Positions 8,794-18,240 of a DNA stretch of 64,000 bases are shown here, piece by piece; the first letter of the stretch is position 1, and each line of letters starts with the position of its first letter. Made by a program: the position numbers and the translations under genes. The DNA lies in contig NZ_QRGA01000004.1 in the NCBI RefSeq assembly GCF_003367175.1, forward strand, positions 121,925 to 185,924, in the 5' to 3' direction. The stretch is from Trinickia dinghuensis (GTDB lineage Bacteria > Pseudomonadota > Gammaproteobacteria > Burkholderiales > Burkholderiaceae). The notes below the pieces were generated by a model that did no database searches, was not told the DNA's origin, and worked only from the letters and a program-made list of their open reading frames with translations.

Positions 8794-9861
8794 TCAGGCG
8801 TGTAACAGCGTCGTGCGATGCGGGTCCCAAACGAGGCCCACTTTGTCGCCGATGCGCGGGGATAGGCTGCGCTCGCAACGGACGGTCAACTGGCTGCCGT
8901 CGGTCATCGAAAGCTGCACACGTGTGTCGCTGCCGAAGAAGACGACATCCGAAATCGTGCCGTCGACGAACCCGTTCGAAGGTTCGACCAGGCGCGGCGC
9001 TTCGGGACGCACGAGCAGCGTATGGCGCGCGGCGGGCACGATGGCCGAAGCCGAATTCATCGGCAACGGAATGCGGCCGCCCGCGGCAAGCAGGATCGGC
9101 TCGCCGCTCTTGCCGCGCGCGGCATCGAGCGATCCCTCCAGCAGATTCGAGTGACCGATGAAGCCGGCCGCGAAGCGCGTCGCCGGACGATCGTAGAGAT
9201 CGGAAGGCGTTCCCACTTGTTCGATGCGTGCCTGATTCATGAGGCAGATGCGATCCGAAAGCGTGAGCGCTTCGTCCTGATCGTGCGTGACGTAGACGAA
9301 CGTCGCGCCAAGTTCCTTGTGCAGGCGTCGAATTTCGGACTGCATGTGCTCGCGCAATTTTTTGTCGAGTGCGCCGAGCGGCTCGTCGAGCAGGATCACC
9401 GAGGGCCGGTAGGCGAAGCAGCGCGCGAGCGCGATGCGCTGCTGCTGCCCACCCGACAGCTCTTTCGGAAAGCGCTTCGCGAATTCGGCCATGCGCACCA
9501 TGGCCAAGGCTTCGTCGACGGCGGCGCGCACGTCGTCGCGCGTCCTGCGCCGCATGCGCAGACCGTACGCGACGTTGTCCCATACGCTCATGTGCGGAAA
9601 CAGCGCGTAGCTTTGGAACACCATGCCGATGCCGCGTTTGCCGGGCTCCACGTGCGTGACGTCGCGCCCGTCGATCTCGATGCGCCCCTCGCTCGGGGCG
9701 ACGAGGCCGGAGATCATCTGCAGGAGCGTCGTCTTGCCCGAACCCGAGGGACCGAGCAGCGTCAGGAATTCTCCGGCCTGCACGGCGAGGTCCGTCGGTT
9801 CAAGCGCGACGGTATCGCCATAGCGCTTGGCAATGCCGATCGCCTCGAGTTTCGAATTCAT
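8794..9861 (-). CDS. ABC-transporter ATPase, PotA/spermidine-putrescine type
   Basis: This 355-residue ATPase powers the importer. It shows Walker A GPSGSGKTT, the signature LSGGQQQR, Walker B VILLDEP and the switch His in YVTHDQDEA. A C-terminal TOBE-like regulatory domain follows from about residue 250. The arrangement and length match PotA-type subunits of polyamine, Fe3+ and opine-type importers. It is flanked by the periplasmic binding protein 10 bases upstream and the fused permease 9 bases downstream, so the three are translated from one message. The family name does not establish polyamine as the substrate. Confidence 0.92.
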   Translation of the reverse strand: MNSKLEAIGIAKRYGDTVALEPTDLAVQAGEFLTLLGPSGSGKTTLLQMISGLVAPSEGRIEIDGRDVTHVEPGKRGIGMVFQSYALFPHMSVWDNVAYGLRMRRRTRDDVRAAVDEALAMVRMAEFAKRFPKELSGGQQQRIALARCFAYRPSVILLDEPLGALDKKLREHMQSEIRRLHKELGATFVYVTHDQDEALTLSDRICLMNQARIEQVGTPSDLYDRPATRFAAGFIGHSNLLEGSLDAARGKSGEPILLAAGGRIPLPMNSASAIVPAARHTLLVRPEAPRLVEPSNGFVDGTISDVVFFGSDTRVQLSMTDGSQLTVRCERSLSPRIGDKVGLVWDPHRTTLLHA

Positions 9862-9871
9862 CCCTCGTACC

Positions 9872-10933
9872 TCACGAAATAATCCACGAATTGAACCGCT
9901 CGGTGACTTTCTGACGGTTCGCCTCCCACCATTGGGGGCTCGGCAGGCGCATGTCCTTGATGTTTTGCGGGGCTGTGGGCAGGAGCGCGGCGCGGTTTGG
10001 CGGAATCGACTCGAATGCCTGCTTGTTGGTCGGACCGTAGGCCAGCGTCTGCGTCAGCACGGCCTGCCGCTTCGCGTCGGCGCAGAAGCGCACGAACTGC
10101 TTCGCGGCGTCGGCGCGCGGCGTGCCTTTCGGAATGCCCCAGCCTTCGATCGAATACAGCCCCTGATTCCAGACGATCGTCACCGGTGCACCCGCATCCT
10201 TGGCGGCTTGCGCACGCCCGTTCCAGGTCGAGATCATGTCGACGTCGCCGCTCTGGATCGCCTGCATTGCCTGCGCGCCGCTGGTCCACCAGAGGGCGAT
10301 GTGCGGCTTGATCTTGTCGAGGCTTTTGAAGGCGCGGTCCACGTCGAGCGGATAGAGCTTGTCGATCGGCACGCCGTCGGCCAAGAGCGCCTGCTCCAGC
10401 GTGTCGATCGGACTGCGGCGCAGGCATCGGCGGCCGGGGAAGCGCTTGACGTCCCAGAAATCCGCCCACGTTTTAGGGCCGTTTTGGGCGAACTTGTCCT
10501 GACGGTAGGCGAGCACGGTCGAATAGACGTCCACGCCGAGCCAGTCGGGCGTAATCGCGTCGGACATCAGCTCCGGATAGTCGCTGGCCTTCAGGCCGAT
10601 CGGTTCGAGCAGGCCGTTCGCTTGGAGGTACGGAATATCGGCGGACAGCGTGAGGATCGTGGCGTCCCACACGTAGTTCTTGGTCTTCACCATCGCGGCG
10701 AATTGCGCGACGGGCTGAGATTCGCGCGCAACGTTGACGACCTTGATGCCGGTGGCTTTCTCGAACGGATCGTAGAACGCCGCGCGATAGGCGGAGGTAT
10801 AAGGTCCGCCCGGATCCGATACCACGATCTGCTTCGTTTGGGCGCGGGCGGCCAGCGGCATCATGCCGGCCACGGCGAGCGCGCCGGCGCCTTGAAGAAT
10901 GCGGCGGCGAGTAGGATCGATGTCTTGCGTCAT
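9872..10933 (-). CDS. Periplasmic substrate-binding protein of PotD type, Tat-exported
   Basis: The 353-residue protein begins with a twin-arginine signal (TRRRILQGAGALAVAGM, cleavage probably after AARA near residue 31), so it is likely exported folded. The mature part has the PotD/PotF-type two-lobe binding fold, with typical segments NGLLEPI, TWADFWDVKRFPG and DVDMISTWNGR. It supplies ligand to the fused permease and ATPase immediately downstream. The ligand is unknown. Relatives bind polyamines, amino-acid derivatives or carboxylates, and the adjacent CoA ligase argues for a molecule with a free carboxyl group. Confidence 0.88.
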   Translation of the reverse strand: MTQDIDPTRRRILQGAGALAVAGMMPLAARAQTKQIVVSDPGGPYTSAYRAAFYDPFEKATGIKVVNVARESQPVAQFAAMVKTKNYVWDATILTLSADIPYLQANGLLEPIGLKASDYPELMSDAITPDWLGVDVYSTVLAYRQDKFAQNGPKTWADFWDVKRFPGRRCLRRSPIDTLEQALLADGVPIDKLYPLDVDRAFKSLDKIKPHIALWWTSGAQAMQAIQSGDVDMISTWNGRAQAAKDAGAPVTIVWNQGLYSIEGWGIPKGTPRADAAKQFVRFCADAKRQAVLTQTLAYGPTNKQAFESIPPNRAALLPTAPQNIKDMRLPSPQWWEANRQKVTERFNSWIIS

Positions 10934-11021
10934 ATTCAGGTCTCCCCAATGCGGTTGAAATGGGTACGGCTCGACTCAGGCGTGATTCAGGCTCGACTCG
11001 GGATCGAATCCCGAGCGCGAT

Positions 11022-11783
11022 TCACTTGGCGCGCTTGCGGAGGAACGCTTCCATCATGCGAGCGGGTTCGCCGGAGTCGTACGCTTCGCGCTGAATGCGC
11101 ATCCCCGCTTCGATGCAGTCGACGAAACCCGCCTCGGTCATTTCGCGGAAGCGCTGCTTGTCCAGGCGCATCGCGACAGGTGGCTTTTCGGCAAGCTCGG
11201 TCGCGATTTCGAGCGCTTTCTCGAACACCCGCTCTTCGGGAACGAGATGGTGAATGAGGCCGATGCGATGGCACTCTTCGGCGTCCATGAGACGGCCCGT
11301 GAGCGTGAGCTCGATCGTGCGCGACATGCCGAGCATGGCGTTCATGATCCAGGGGCCGGTCGTGCTCGCGATTCCCGCGTTGATTTCCGGCTGGCCCATC
11401 CGCACGCCGGGGTGTCCCACGCGGATATCGCCCAGCAGGGCGACCTGGAACGCGGAGCCCGCGGCCGTGCCGTTCAGCGCCATGACGAGCGGCTTGTGCA
11501 GGCCGCGCAGCGCCGCGTAGTAGCGCTGCCACTCCTTGACCCAAGCCACGGCGCGCTCGCCGTCGAAGTCATGCGCTTCCGAGAGATCCTGACCCGCCGA
11601 GAACGCGCGATTGCCCGCGCCCGTCATGATGATCGCCGCGACTTGCTCGTCGGCGTTGAAGCGGTGGAGCGCTTCGATGATCTTTTCACGCATGGGGGTG
11701 GTCCACGCATTCATGCGCTCGGGACGATTCAACGTGATGATCGCAATCCGCCCGTGATTCGAGAACAGAACGTCTTCGCTCAT
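11022..11783 (-). CDS. Enoyl-CoA hydratase/isomerase family protein
   Basis: This 253-residue crotonase-fold enzyme is the first gene of the minus-strand catabolic operon. It shows the crotonase CoA-binding segment AFSAGQDL, the oxyanion-hole region ALNGTAAGSAFQVALLGDIRV and the GQPEINAGI segment. Crotonases hydrate or isomerise enoyl-CoA esters, and CaiD of carnitine metabolism is one relative. Together with the acyl-CoA ligase in the same operon it suggests a short beta-oxidation-like pathway. No acyl-CoA dehydrogenase or thiolase is present nearby, so the pathway must be completed elsewhere. The start has no strong ribosome site but is the only one giving the family length. Confidence 0.88.
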   Translation of the reverse strand: MSEDVLFSNHGRIAIITLNRPERMNAWTTPMREKIIEALHRFNADEQVAAIIMTGAGNRAFSAGQDLSEAHDFDGERAVAWVKEWQRYYAALRGLHKPLVMALNGTAAGSAFQVALLGDIRVGHPGVRMGQPEINAGIASTTGPWIMNAMLGMSRTIELTLTGRLMDAEECHRIGLIHHLVPEERVFEKALEIATELAEKPPVAMRLDKQRFREMTEAGFVDCIEAGMRIQREAYDSGEPARMMEAFLRKRAK

Positions 11784-12189
11784 AAGTTATCTCATAGTAA
11801 TAGTTGGTGGTGAAATGCAATATAAGTCCACCATATTCGTGGTGCAAGCGGGTTTACGCGAATGCGGCGCAACTGGAAAACAGGGAGCAAGACAAGGGCA
11901 AGGTGAGGCCGCGTCGAGCGAGGCATGACTGAAGCGGATCGCGGATCGGGGTATCCGTCGGATCGTTGAAGTCCGTCGTGGAAGGGACGAAGAATCGATC
12001 GCTTCGCGAGGCCGAAACGGCGGCGATTCATCCGATGAGGAGAAAGGGTTCCCGAGCCTCTCCGCGGCTATGGGGAATGCGCTAGACTGCGCTGCGAATG
12101 CCTAGACAAGCGACCGGAGCGGCGCCTTTGTCGCAATCGTCCGATTCCTTTCAAAACAATTAAAGCTCAGCCCGACTTCTGAGGGACTC
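11784..12189. other. Divergent 406-bp control region without a gene
   Basis: No credible coding frame lies here. The left part holds the candidate promoter and palindrome for the enoyl-CoA hydratase operon (see 11819-11847). The right part leads into the giant hybrid kinase: a GAGGGA ribosome site at 12181-12186 sits just before its ATG. I found no convincing -35/-10 pair for the kinase gene. Confidence 0.6.
11819..11847 (-). promoter_or_regulatory. Candidate promoter and operator of the catabolic operon
   Basis: On the minus strand TTGCAC (11842-11847) and TATATT (11819-11824) are separated by exactly 17 bp, a plausible sigma-70 promoter (3/6 and 5/6 matches to consensus). The spacer holds a palindrome, CACCA-N6-TGGTG (11829-11844). 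A further GGTGGTG half-site lies at 11806-11812, just downstream of the expected start. A regulator bound here would control the whole operon. The IclR protein at 4524 is the natural candidate. Confidence 0.45.
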
Positions 12190-15100
12190 ATGGAAACGTT
12201 CGCTACCGAGACGGCGCAGCGGTCTAATGACCAATTGGCGCTGATCGCCGCCGCATTGAGCGCGCTTCGCAGGGGGGACATGTCGCACCGCCTGCCCGAG
12301 GATTGGACCGGCGAAGCCGGAAAGGTCGCCTCCGAATTCAATCTCTTGTCGTCGCAATCTGGGCGGGTGGTCCGCGAAGTCGGCAGAGTGTCGAGCCGCT
12401 TGGCCGGCGCCGCGGTGGCGTCCGGCGATCAAGCCATGAATAGCGACAGCCTCGCGGGTGGGTGGCTGGATGCCGCCGAAGGCGTGAATCGTTTGTTCGA
12501 ATGTCTGAAGGATGCCAATGCTTGCTCGGGCGCCGTCCTGACCTCGCTCGCCGCGCTCCAGAAAGGCGAGGCCGCGCCGCTCCCGTCGAATTGGGAGGGT
12601 GTCCACGGCAAGGTGGCGCATACGTTCAATGAGGTGGTCGAACAGAACGTCCGGATGTCGGAAGAACTCGGCCGCTTGAGCCGGGTCGTCGGCAAGGAGG
12701 GGCGCCTGAAGGAGCGTGCCGCGCTCCCGTACGCGCGAGGCTTCTGGGGCCATTCGATCGATTCGGTGAACTCGCTGATCGCGGATCTCGTGCACCCGAC
12801 CAGCGAGGTGGCGCGTGTGATCGGCGCGGTGGCGCAGGGCGACCTCTCGAAGAGCATGGCGCTCGAGGCGGACGGGCGCGCACTGCAGGGGGAATTTCTG
12901 CGGACGGCCAAGACCATCAACACGATGGTGGAGCAGCTCGGCACGTTCGCGGTCGAAGTCACGCGGGTGGCGCGCGAGGTCGGCACCGAAGGCAAGCTCG
13001 GCGGCCAGGCCGATGTGCAGGGCGTGGCCGGTACCTGGAAGGATCTGACCGACTCGGTCAATTCGATGGCCGGCAACCTGACGAGCCAGGTGCGCAATAT
13101 CGCGGAAGTGACGAAGGCCGTCGCCGCGGGCGACCTCTCCAAAAAGATCACGGTGGACGTGAAGGGCGAAATTCTCGAACTGAAGAACACCATCAACACG
13201 ATGGTCGATCAGTTGCGCTCGTTCGCATCGGAAGTCACGCGGGTGGCGCGCGAGGTGGGTACCGAGGGCAAGCTCGGCGGCCAGGCGGACGTGCAAGGCG
13301 TGGCCGGCACGTGGAAGGATCTGACCGACAACGTGAACTTCATGGCCGGCAATCTGACGAGCCAGGTGCGCAACATCGCGGAAGTGACGAAGGCCGTGGC
13401 GGCGGGTGACCTGTCGAAGAAGATTACGGTGGACGTGAAGGGGGAAATCCTCGAACTGAAGAACACCATCAATACGATGGTCGATCAGTTGCGCTCGTTC
13501 GCGTCGGAAGTCACGCGGGTGGCCAGAGAAGTGGGCACCGAAGGCAAACTGGGCGGCCAGGCCGACGTGCAGGGCGTGGCGGGAACATGGAAGGACCTGA
13601 CGGACTCCGTGAACTCGATGGGCAGCAACTTGACTGCCCAGGTGCGCAACATCGCCGACGTGACGACGGCCGTGGCGGCGGGCGACCTGTCGAAGAAGAT
13701 CACGGTGGACGTGAAGGGCGAGATTCTCGAACTGAAGAACACCATTAACACGATGGTCGACCAGTTGCGTTCGTTCGCATCGGAAGTGACGCGCGTTGCC
13801 CGTGAAGTGGGCACGGAAGGCAAGCTCGGCGGCCAAGCCGACGTGCAGGGCGTGGCGGGGACCTGGAAGGATTTGACGGACTCCGTGAACTCGATGGGCA
13901 GCAACTTGACCGCCCAGGTGCGCAACATCGCCGAAGTGACGACGGCCGTGGCGGCCGGCGACCTGTCGAAGAAGATCACGGTGGACGTGAAGGGCGAGAT
14001 CCTCGAACTGAAGAACACCATCAACACGATGGTGGACCAGCTGAGTTCGTTCGCATCGGAAGTCACGCGGGTGGCCCGCGAGGTGGGTACCGAAGGCAAG
14101 CTCGGCGGCCAGGCCGAGGTGCAGGGCGTGGCGGGCACCTGGAAAGACCTGACGGACTCCGTGAACTCGATGGGCGGCAACTTGACCGCCCAGGTGCGCA
14201 ACATCGCCGACGTGACGACGGCCGTGGCGGCGGGCGACCTGTCGAAGAAGATCACGGTGGACGTGAAGGGCGAGATCCTCGAACTGAAGAACACCATCAA
14301 CACGATGGTCGATCAGTTGCGCTCGTTCGCGTCGGAAGTCACGCGGGTGGCCAGAGAAGTGGGCACTGAAGGCAAGCTCGGCGGCCAGGCCGACGTGCAG
14401 GGCGTGGCCGGCACGTGGAAGGATTTGACCGACAACGTGAACTTCATGGCGGGCAATCTCACGAGCCAGGTGCGCAATATCGCGGACGTGACGAAGGCCG
14501 TGGCCGCGGGCGATCTGTCGAAGAAGATCACGGTGGACGTGAAGGGCGAAATTCTCGAACTGAAGAACACCATCAATACGATGGTGGACCAGCTCGGGTC
14601 CTTTGCGTCGGAGGTGACGCGCGTGGCGCGCGAGGTCGGCACGGAAGGCCGGCTGGGCGGGCAAGCGGACGTGCAAGGCGTGGCCGGTACCTGGAAGGAT
14701 CTGACCGACAACGTGAACTTCATGGCCGGCAATCTGACGAGCCAGGTGCGCAACATCGCGGACGTGACGAAGGCCGTGGCGGCCGGCGACCTGTCGAAGA
14801 AGATCACGGTGGACGTGAAGGGCGAAATCCTCGAACTGAAGAACACCATCAACACGATGGTCGACCAGTTGCGTTCGTTCGCATCGGAGGTGACGCGCGT
14901 GGCCCGCGAAGTGGGGACCGAGGGCAAGCTCGGAGGACAAGCCTATGTGCAGGGCGTGGCCGGCACGTGGAAGGATTTGACCGACAACGTGAACTTCATG
15001 GCGGGCAATCTCACGAGTCAGGTGCGAGGCATCGCGAAGGTCGTGACGGCGGTGGCGAACGGCGACCTGGCACGCAAACTGACGGTCGAGGCGAAAGGCG

Positions 15101-18100
15101 AGATCGCGGCGCTTGCCGATACCATCAACAGCATGACCGAGACGCTCGCGACCTTCGCCGATCAGGTAACGACGGTGGCGCGCGAAGTGGGCGTGGAAGG
15201 CAAGCTCGGCGGCCAGGCGAAGGTGCCGGGCGCGTCCGGCACCTGGAAGGGGCTCACCGAAAACGTGAACCAGCTCGCCGCAAATCTGACCACGCAGGTT
15301 CGTGCCATTGCCGAGGTGGCCACGGCGGTGACGCAGGGCGACTTGACGCGCTCGATCACAGTCGAAGCGCTGGGCGAGGTCGCCGCCCTGAAGGATACGA
15401 TCAACGAGATGATCCGTAACCTGAAGGACACGACGCAGGTCAATACCGAACAGGACTGGCTCAAGACGAATTTGGCCAAGTTCAGCCGAATGCTGCAGGG
15501 GCAGAAGGATCTCGTCGCGGTCGGGCAGTTGATTCTTTCCGAACTCGCACCGGTGGTCGGCGTGCAGCAGGCCGAATTCTTCGTGCTGGACGCGTCGTCC
15601 GACGAAACCTTGCTGCGCTTGATGGCGAGCTACGCGTCGAGCGGGCATCTATCGCACGGCAAGGGCATTCAGCTGGGAGAGGGGCTCGTCGGTCAATGCG
15701 CGGTGGAGCGCCGCAAGATTCTGCTCGAGCCCTCCGGCATCGACGGATTCCGCATCACGTCGGGCCTCGTCACCATCGTGCCGCACAACGTGCTCGTGCT
15801 CCCCATCGTGTTCGAGGGGCAGGTCAAGGGCGTCATCGAACTCGCTTCGGCCGAGCGCTTCAATCCGATTCACCTCGCGTTCCTCGATCAACTGACGGAA
15901 AGTATCGGCATCGTCATCAATACGATCGAGGCCAATACCCGGACCGAGGACCTGCTCAAGCAGTCGCAATCGCTCGCGCACGAGTTGCAGAGCCGCCAGG
16001 AAGAGTTGCAGCAGACGAACGAGGAGCTACAGGAAAAAGCGCGGCTTCTCGCGCACCAGAACCAGGAAGTCGAGCGCAAGAACACGGAGGTCGAGCAGGC
16101 CCGCCAGGCGCTGGAGGAGAAGGCCAAGCAGCTTGCGCTGACGTCGAAGTACAAGTCGGAGTTTCTGGCGAACATGTCGCACGAGTTGCGCACGCCGCTC
16201 AACAGCCTGCTCATTCTCTCCGACCAGCTTTGCAAGAACACCGAGGGCAATCTCTCGTCGAAACAGATCGAATTTTCGCGGACGATTCATTCGTCGGGCA
16301 ACGAACTCCTGATGCTGATCAACGACATCCTCGACCTGTCGAAGATCGAATCGGGCACGGTCGTCATGGACTTCGCCGAGCATCGTCTTGCCGATCTGAC
16401 CTCCTATGCCGAGCGCAATTTCCGCCACGTCGCCGAGTCGCGCAGCGTCGACTTCGTGATCCACGTGGGAACGGCTTTGCCTGCGTCGATTCACACGGAC
16501 ATCAAGCGCCTGCAGCAGATTCTGAAGAACCTGCTGTCCAACGCGTTCAAGTTTACGCATCGCGGACACGTGACGCTGTCGATCGAAGAGGTGTTCGGGG
16601 GATGGACCGCGGATAACGACAGCCTCACCCGCGCACAGGACGTCGTCGCGTTCTCCGTATCGGATACGGGGATCGGAATTTCCGCGGACAAGCAGCAAAT
16701 CATCTTCGAGGCATTCCAGCAGGCCGACGGCAGCACGAGCCGCAAGTACGGCGGCACGGGCCTTGGCCTCGCCATCAGCCGCGAACTGTCGAAGCTCCTC
16801 GGTGGCGAGATCAGGCTCGTCAGCTCCCCCAACAAGGGCAGCACCTTCACGCTGTATTTGCCGCTGTCGGCGGATACGGGGCGCGCGCCGCGCAAGCCGG
16901 CTGCCGTCGCGAGCGAAGACGTGGCGGTGGCGCTTCCCGCGCCCGATGCCGGAATGGGCAAGGACGCGAAGGGGCTGCAGGCGCAAGCGTTCGTGGATAC
17001 CGTCGTCGACGAAGCGCGGCAACTGTTGGCGACGCCGGAAGACGACCGGCTCGACATCCTGCCGGGCGACCGCGTGCTGTTGATCGTCGAAAACGATCAA
17101 GCATTCGCGGGAGTCCTGCTCGATGCGGCGCGCGACCATGGCTTCAAGGCTTTGGCGAAGCCGCTCGGCGCCTCGGCGTTGACGCTCGCCGACCAATTCA
17201 AGCCGGACCTCGTCACCTTGGATCTGTTCCTGCCCGACATGGACGGCTGGCGTGTATTGGGCCGCCTCAAACACGACATGGCAACCCGGCATACGCCGGT
17301 TTGCGTGATTTCCACGGACGAGTCGCGCGAGCGTGCGCTGCGCGAGGGTGCGTTGGCGTTCCTGCCGAAACCGATTCAGTCGCGCGAAATATTGGACGAC
17401 GCGCTGGATTCGCTGGCTCGCTATGCGGCAGCGTCGCCGCGAAAACTGCTGGTCGCGATGCCGGAGTCGCCGCAGCGCGACGAACTCCTTGCCTTGCTCT
17501 CGAGCGAGAAGATCTCGCCGGTCATCGTTTCGACCGGCGACGAGCTGGCGGGGGCGCTGACGGGCGATCATTCGGCCACGGTGGCCATCACGGAAGAGCT
17601 GTTCGAGCAGAGCCGGCCGCGCGTGGCGGCCGTTCTGGCGGAGTGCCCGTCGTTCGTGCCCGTCACGTTCGTCGTTCTTTCGTCGGGCAAGCATTCCGCG
17701 GGGATCGTCGAGCCGTCCGAGCGCTACCGCGTGCTGCGCGCCTCCGACCCGGCGCGCTTCTTCGATGCAACCGTGGCTTCGTTGCATTTCGACCACCGGT
17801 GGCTGCCGGCCGAGGGCCGCAAATTGATCGACGGCATTCATGGCTCCGGGGCCGGCTTGGCCAACCGGAAAGCGCTGATCGTCGACGACGACATGCGCAA
17901 CATCTTCGCGCTGGCGACCGTACTCGAGGATCACGGGATCCGCCACGTCTGGGCGGACAACGGACGAGATGCGATCGCGCTGGTGGAGGCCGACGCGGAA
18001 ATCGACATCGTTTTGATGGACATCATGATGCCGGAGATGGACGGGCTGACCACCATGCGGGAGATCCGCAAGCGTCCCATCGGACGAGCACTGCCGATCA

Positions 18101-18231
18101 TCGCGGTCACGGCGAAGGCGATGAAGGGCGACCGGGAGCGCTGCATAGAAGCGGGCGCGTGGGATTATCTATCCAAACCCGTCAACCGCGACGACTTGCT
18201 CGCGGTGCTGCACGCTTGGCTGCATCGGTAG
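12190..18231 (+). CDS. Giant soluble hybrid histidine kinase with a tandem HAMP array
   Basis: The 2013-residue protein has no signal peptide or membrane helix. After a degenerate N-terminal region come nine HAMP-type units of 92 residues (about 257-1084), a GAF domain (about 1098-1250), a Gln/Glu-rich coiled coil, and a kinase core with His1331 in NMSHELRTP and an ATPase domain to about 1560. Receiver 1 (about 1626-1747) has Asp1678, a receiver-like stretch without an acceptor Asp spans about 1750-1890, and the terminal receiver has Asp1944. The poly-HAMP layout resembles group III fungal kinases such as Nik1, where the array itself senses or transmits. Translation starts at ATG 12190 after GAGGGA. 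The next kinase gene follows nine bases after the stop. The input signal is unknown. Confidence 0.92.
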   Translation: METFATETAQRSNDQLALIAAALSALRRGDMSHRLPEDWTGEAGKVASEFNLLSSQSGRVVREVGRVSSRLAGAAVASGDQAMNSDSLAGGWLDAAEGVNRLFECLKDANACSGAVLTSLAALQKGEAAPLPSNWEGVHGKVAHTFNEVVEQNVRMSEELGRLSRVVGKEGRLKERAALPYARGFWGHSIDSVNSLIADLVHPTSEVARVIGAVAQGDLSKSMALEADGRALQGEFLRTAKTINTMVEQLGTFAVEVTRVAREVGTEGKLGGQADVQGVAGTWKDLTDSVNSMAGNLTSQVRNIAEVTKAVAAGDLSKKITVDVKGEILELKNTINTMVDQLRSFASEVTRVAREVGTEGKLGGQADVQGVAGTWKDLTDNVNFMAGNLTSQVRNIAEVTKAVAAGDLSKKITVDVKGEILELKNTINTMVDQLRSFASEVTRVAREVGTEGKLGGQADVQGVAGTWKDLTDSVNSMGSNLTAQVRNIADVTTAVAAGDLSKKITVDVKGEILELKNTINTMVDQLRSFASEVTRVAREVGTEGKLGGQADVQGVAGTWKDLTDSVNSMGSNLTAQVRNIAEVTTAVAAGDLSKKITVDVKGEILELKNTINTMVDQLSSFASEVTRVAREVGTEGKLGGQAEVQGVAGTWKDLTDSVNSMGGNLTAQVRNIADVTTAVAAGDLSKKITVDVKGEILELKNTINTMVDQLRSFASEVTRVAREVGTEGKLGGQADVQGVAGTWKDLTDNVNFMAGNLTSQVRNIADVTKAVAAGDLSKKITVDVKGEILELKNTINTMVDQLGSFASEVTRVAREVGTEGRLGGQADVQGVAGTWKDLTDNVNFMAGNLTSQVRNIADVTKAVAAGDLSKKITVDVKGEILELKNTINTMVDQLRSFASEVTRVAREVGTEGKLGGQAYVQGVAGTWKDLTDNVNFMAGNLTSQVRGIAKVVTAVANGDLARKLTVEAKGEIAALADTINSMTETLATFADQVTTVAREVGVEGKLGGQAKVPGASGTWKGLTENVNQLAANLTTQVRAIAEVATAVTQGDLTRSITVEALGEVAALKDTINEMIRNLKDTTQVNTEQDWLKTNLAKFSRMLQGQKDLVAVGQLILSELAPVVGVQQAEFFVLDASSDETLLRLMASYASSGHLSHGKGIQLGEGLVGQCAVERRKILLEPSGIDGFRITSGLVTIVPHNVLVLPIVFEGQVKGVIELASAERFNPIHLAFLDQLTESIGIVINTIEANTRTEDLLKQSQSLAHELQSRQEELQQTNEELQEKARLLAHQNQEVERKNTEVEQARQALEEKAKQLALTSKYKSEFLANMSHELRTPLNSLLILSDQLCKNTEGNLSSKQIEFSRTIHSSGNELLMLINDILDLSKIESGTVVMDFAEHRLADLTSYAERNFRHVAESRSVDFVIHVGTALPASIHTDIKRLQQILKNLLSNAFKFTHRGHVTLSIEEVFGGWTADNDSLTRAQDVVAFSVSDTGIGISADKQQIIFEAFQQADGSTSRKYGGTGLGLAISRELSKLLGGEIRLVSSPNKGSTFTLYLPLSADTGRAPRKPAAVASEDVAVALPAPDAGMGKDAKGLQAQAFVDTVVDEARQLLATPEDDRLDILPGDRVLLIVENDQAFAGVLLDAARDHGFKALAKPLGASALTLADQFKPDLVTLDLFLPDMDGWRVLGRLKHDMATRHTPVCVISTDESRERALREGALAFLPKPIQSREILDDALDSLARYAAASPRKLLVAMPESPQRDELLALLSSEKISPVIVSTGDELAGALTGDHSATVAITEELFEQSRPRVAAVLAECPSFVPVTFVVLSSGKHSAGIVEPSERYRVLRASDPARFFDATVASLHFDHRWLPAEGRKLIDGIHGSGAGLANRKALIVDDDMRNIFALATVLEDHGIRHVWADNGRDAIALVEADAEIDIVLMDIMMPEMDGLTTMREIRKRPIGRALPIIAVTAKAMKGDRERCIEAGAWDYLSKPVNRDDLLAVLHAWLHR
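12958..15441 (+). repeat. Tandem 276-bp coding repeats (HAMP array)
   Basis: Nine consecutive in-frame units of 276 bp (92 residues) begin at 12958, 13234, 13510, 13786, 14062, 14338, 14614, 14890 and 15166. The first seven are nearly identical in DNA as well as protein ([20 protein letters not shown] recurs). The eighth diverges in its second half and the ninth throughout. Units alternate between DSVNSM and DNVNFM variants. Third-base identity between copies points to recent expansion or gene conversion. Confidence 0.93.
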
Positions 18232-18240
18232 GAGCGCGCC

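Noticed and set aside
12958..15441. CRISPR-like regular repeats
   Set aside because: The units are contiguous, in frame and 276 bp long with no unique spacers. The same applies to the 51-bp array at 63688.
12160..15648. A 1162-residue open frame antisense to the HAMP array
   Set aside because: Its repetition mirrors the sense-strand repeats, it is His/Arg/Leu-rich with no domain, and it arises from GC-biased third positions of the real kinase gene.
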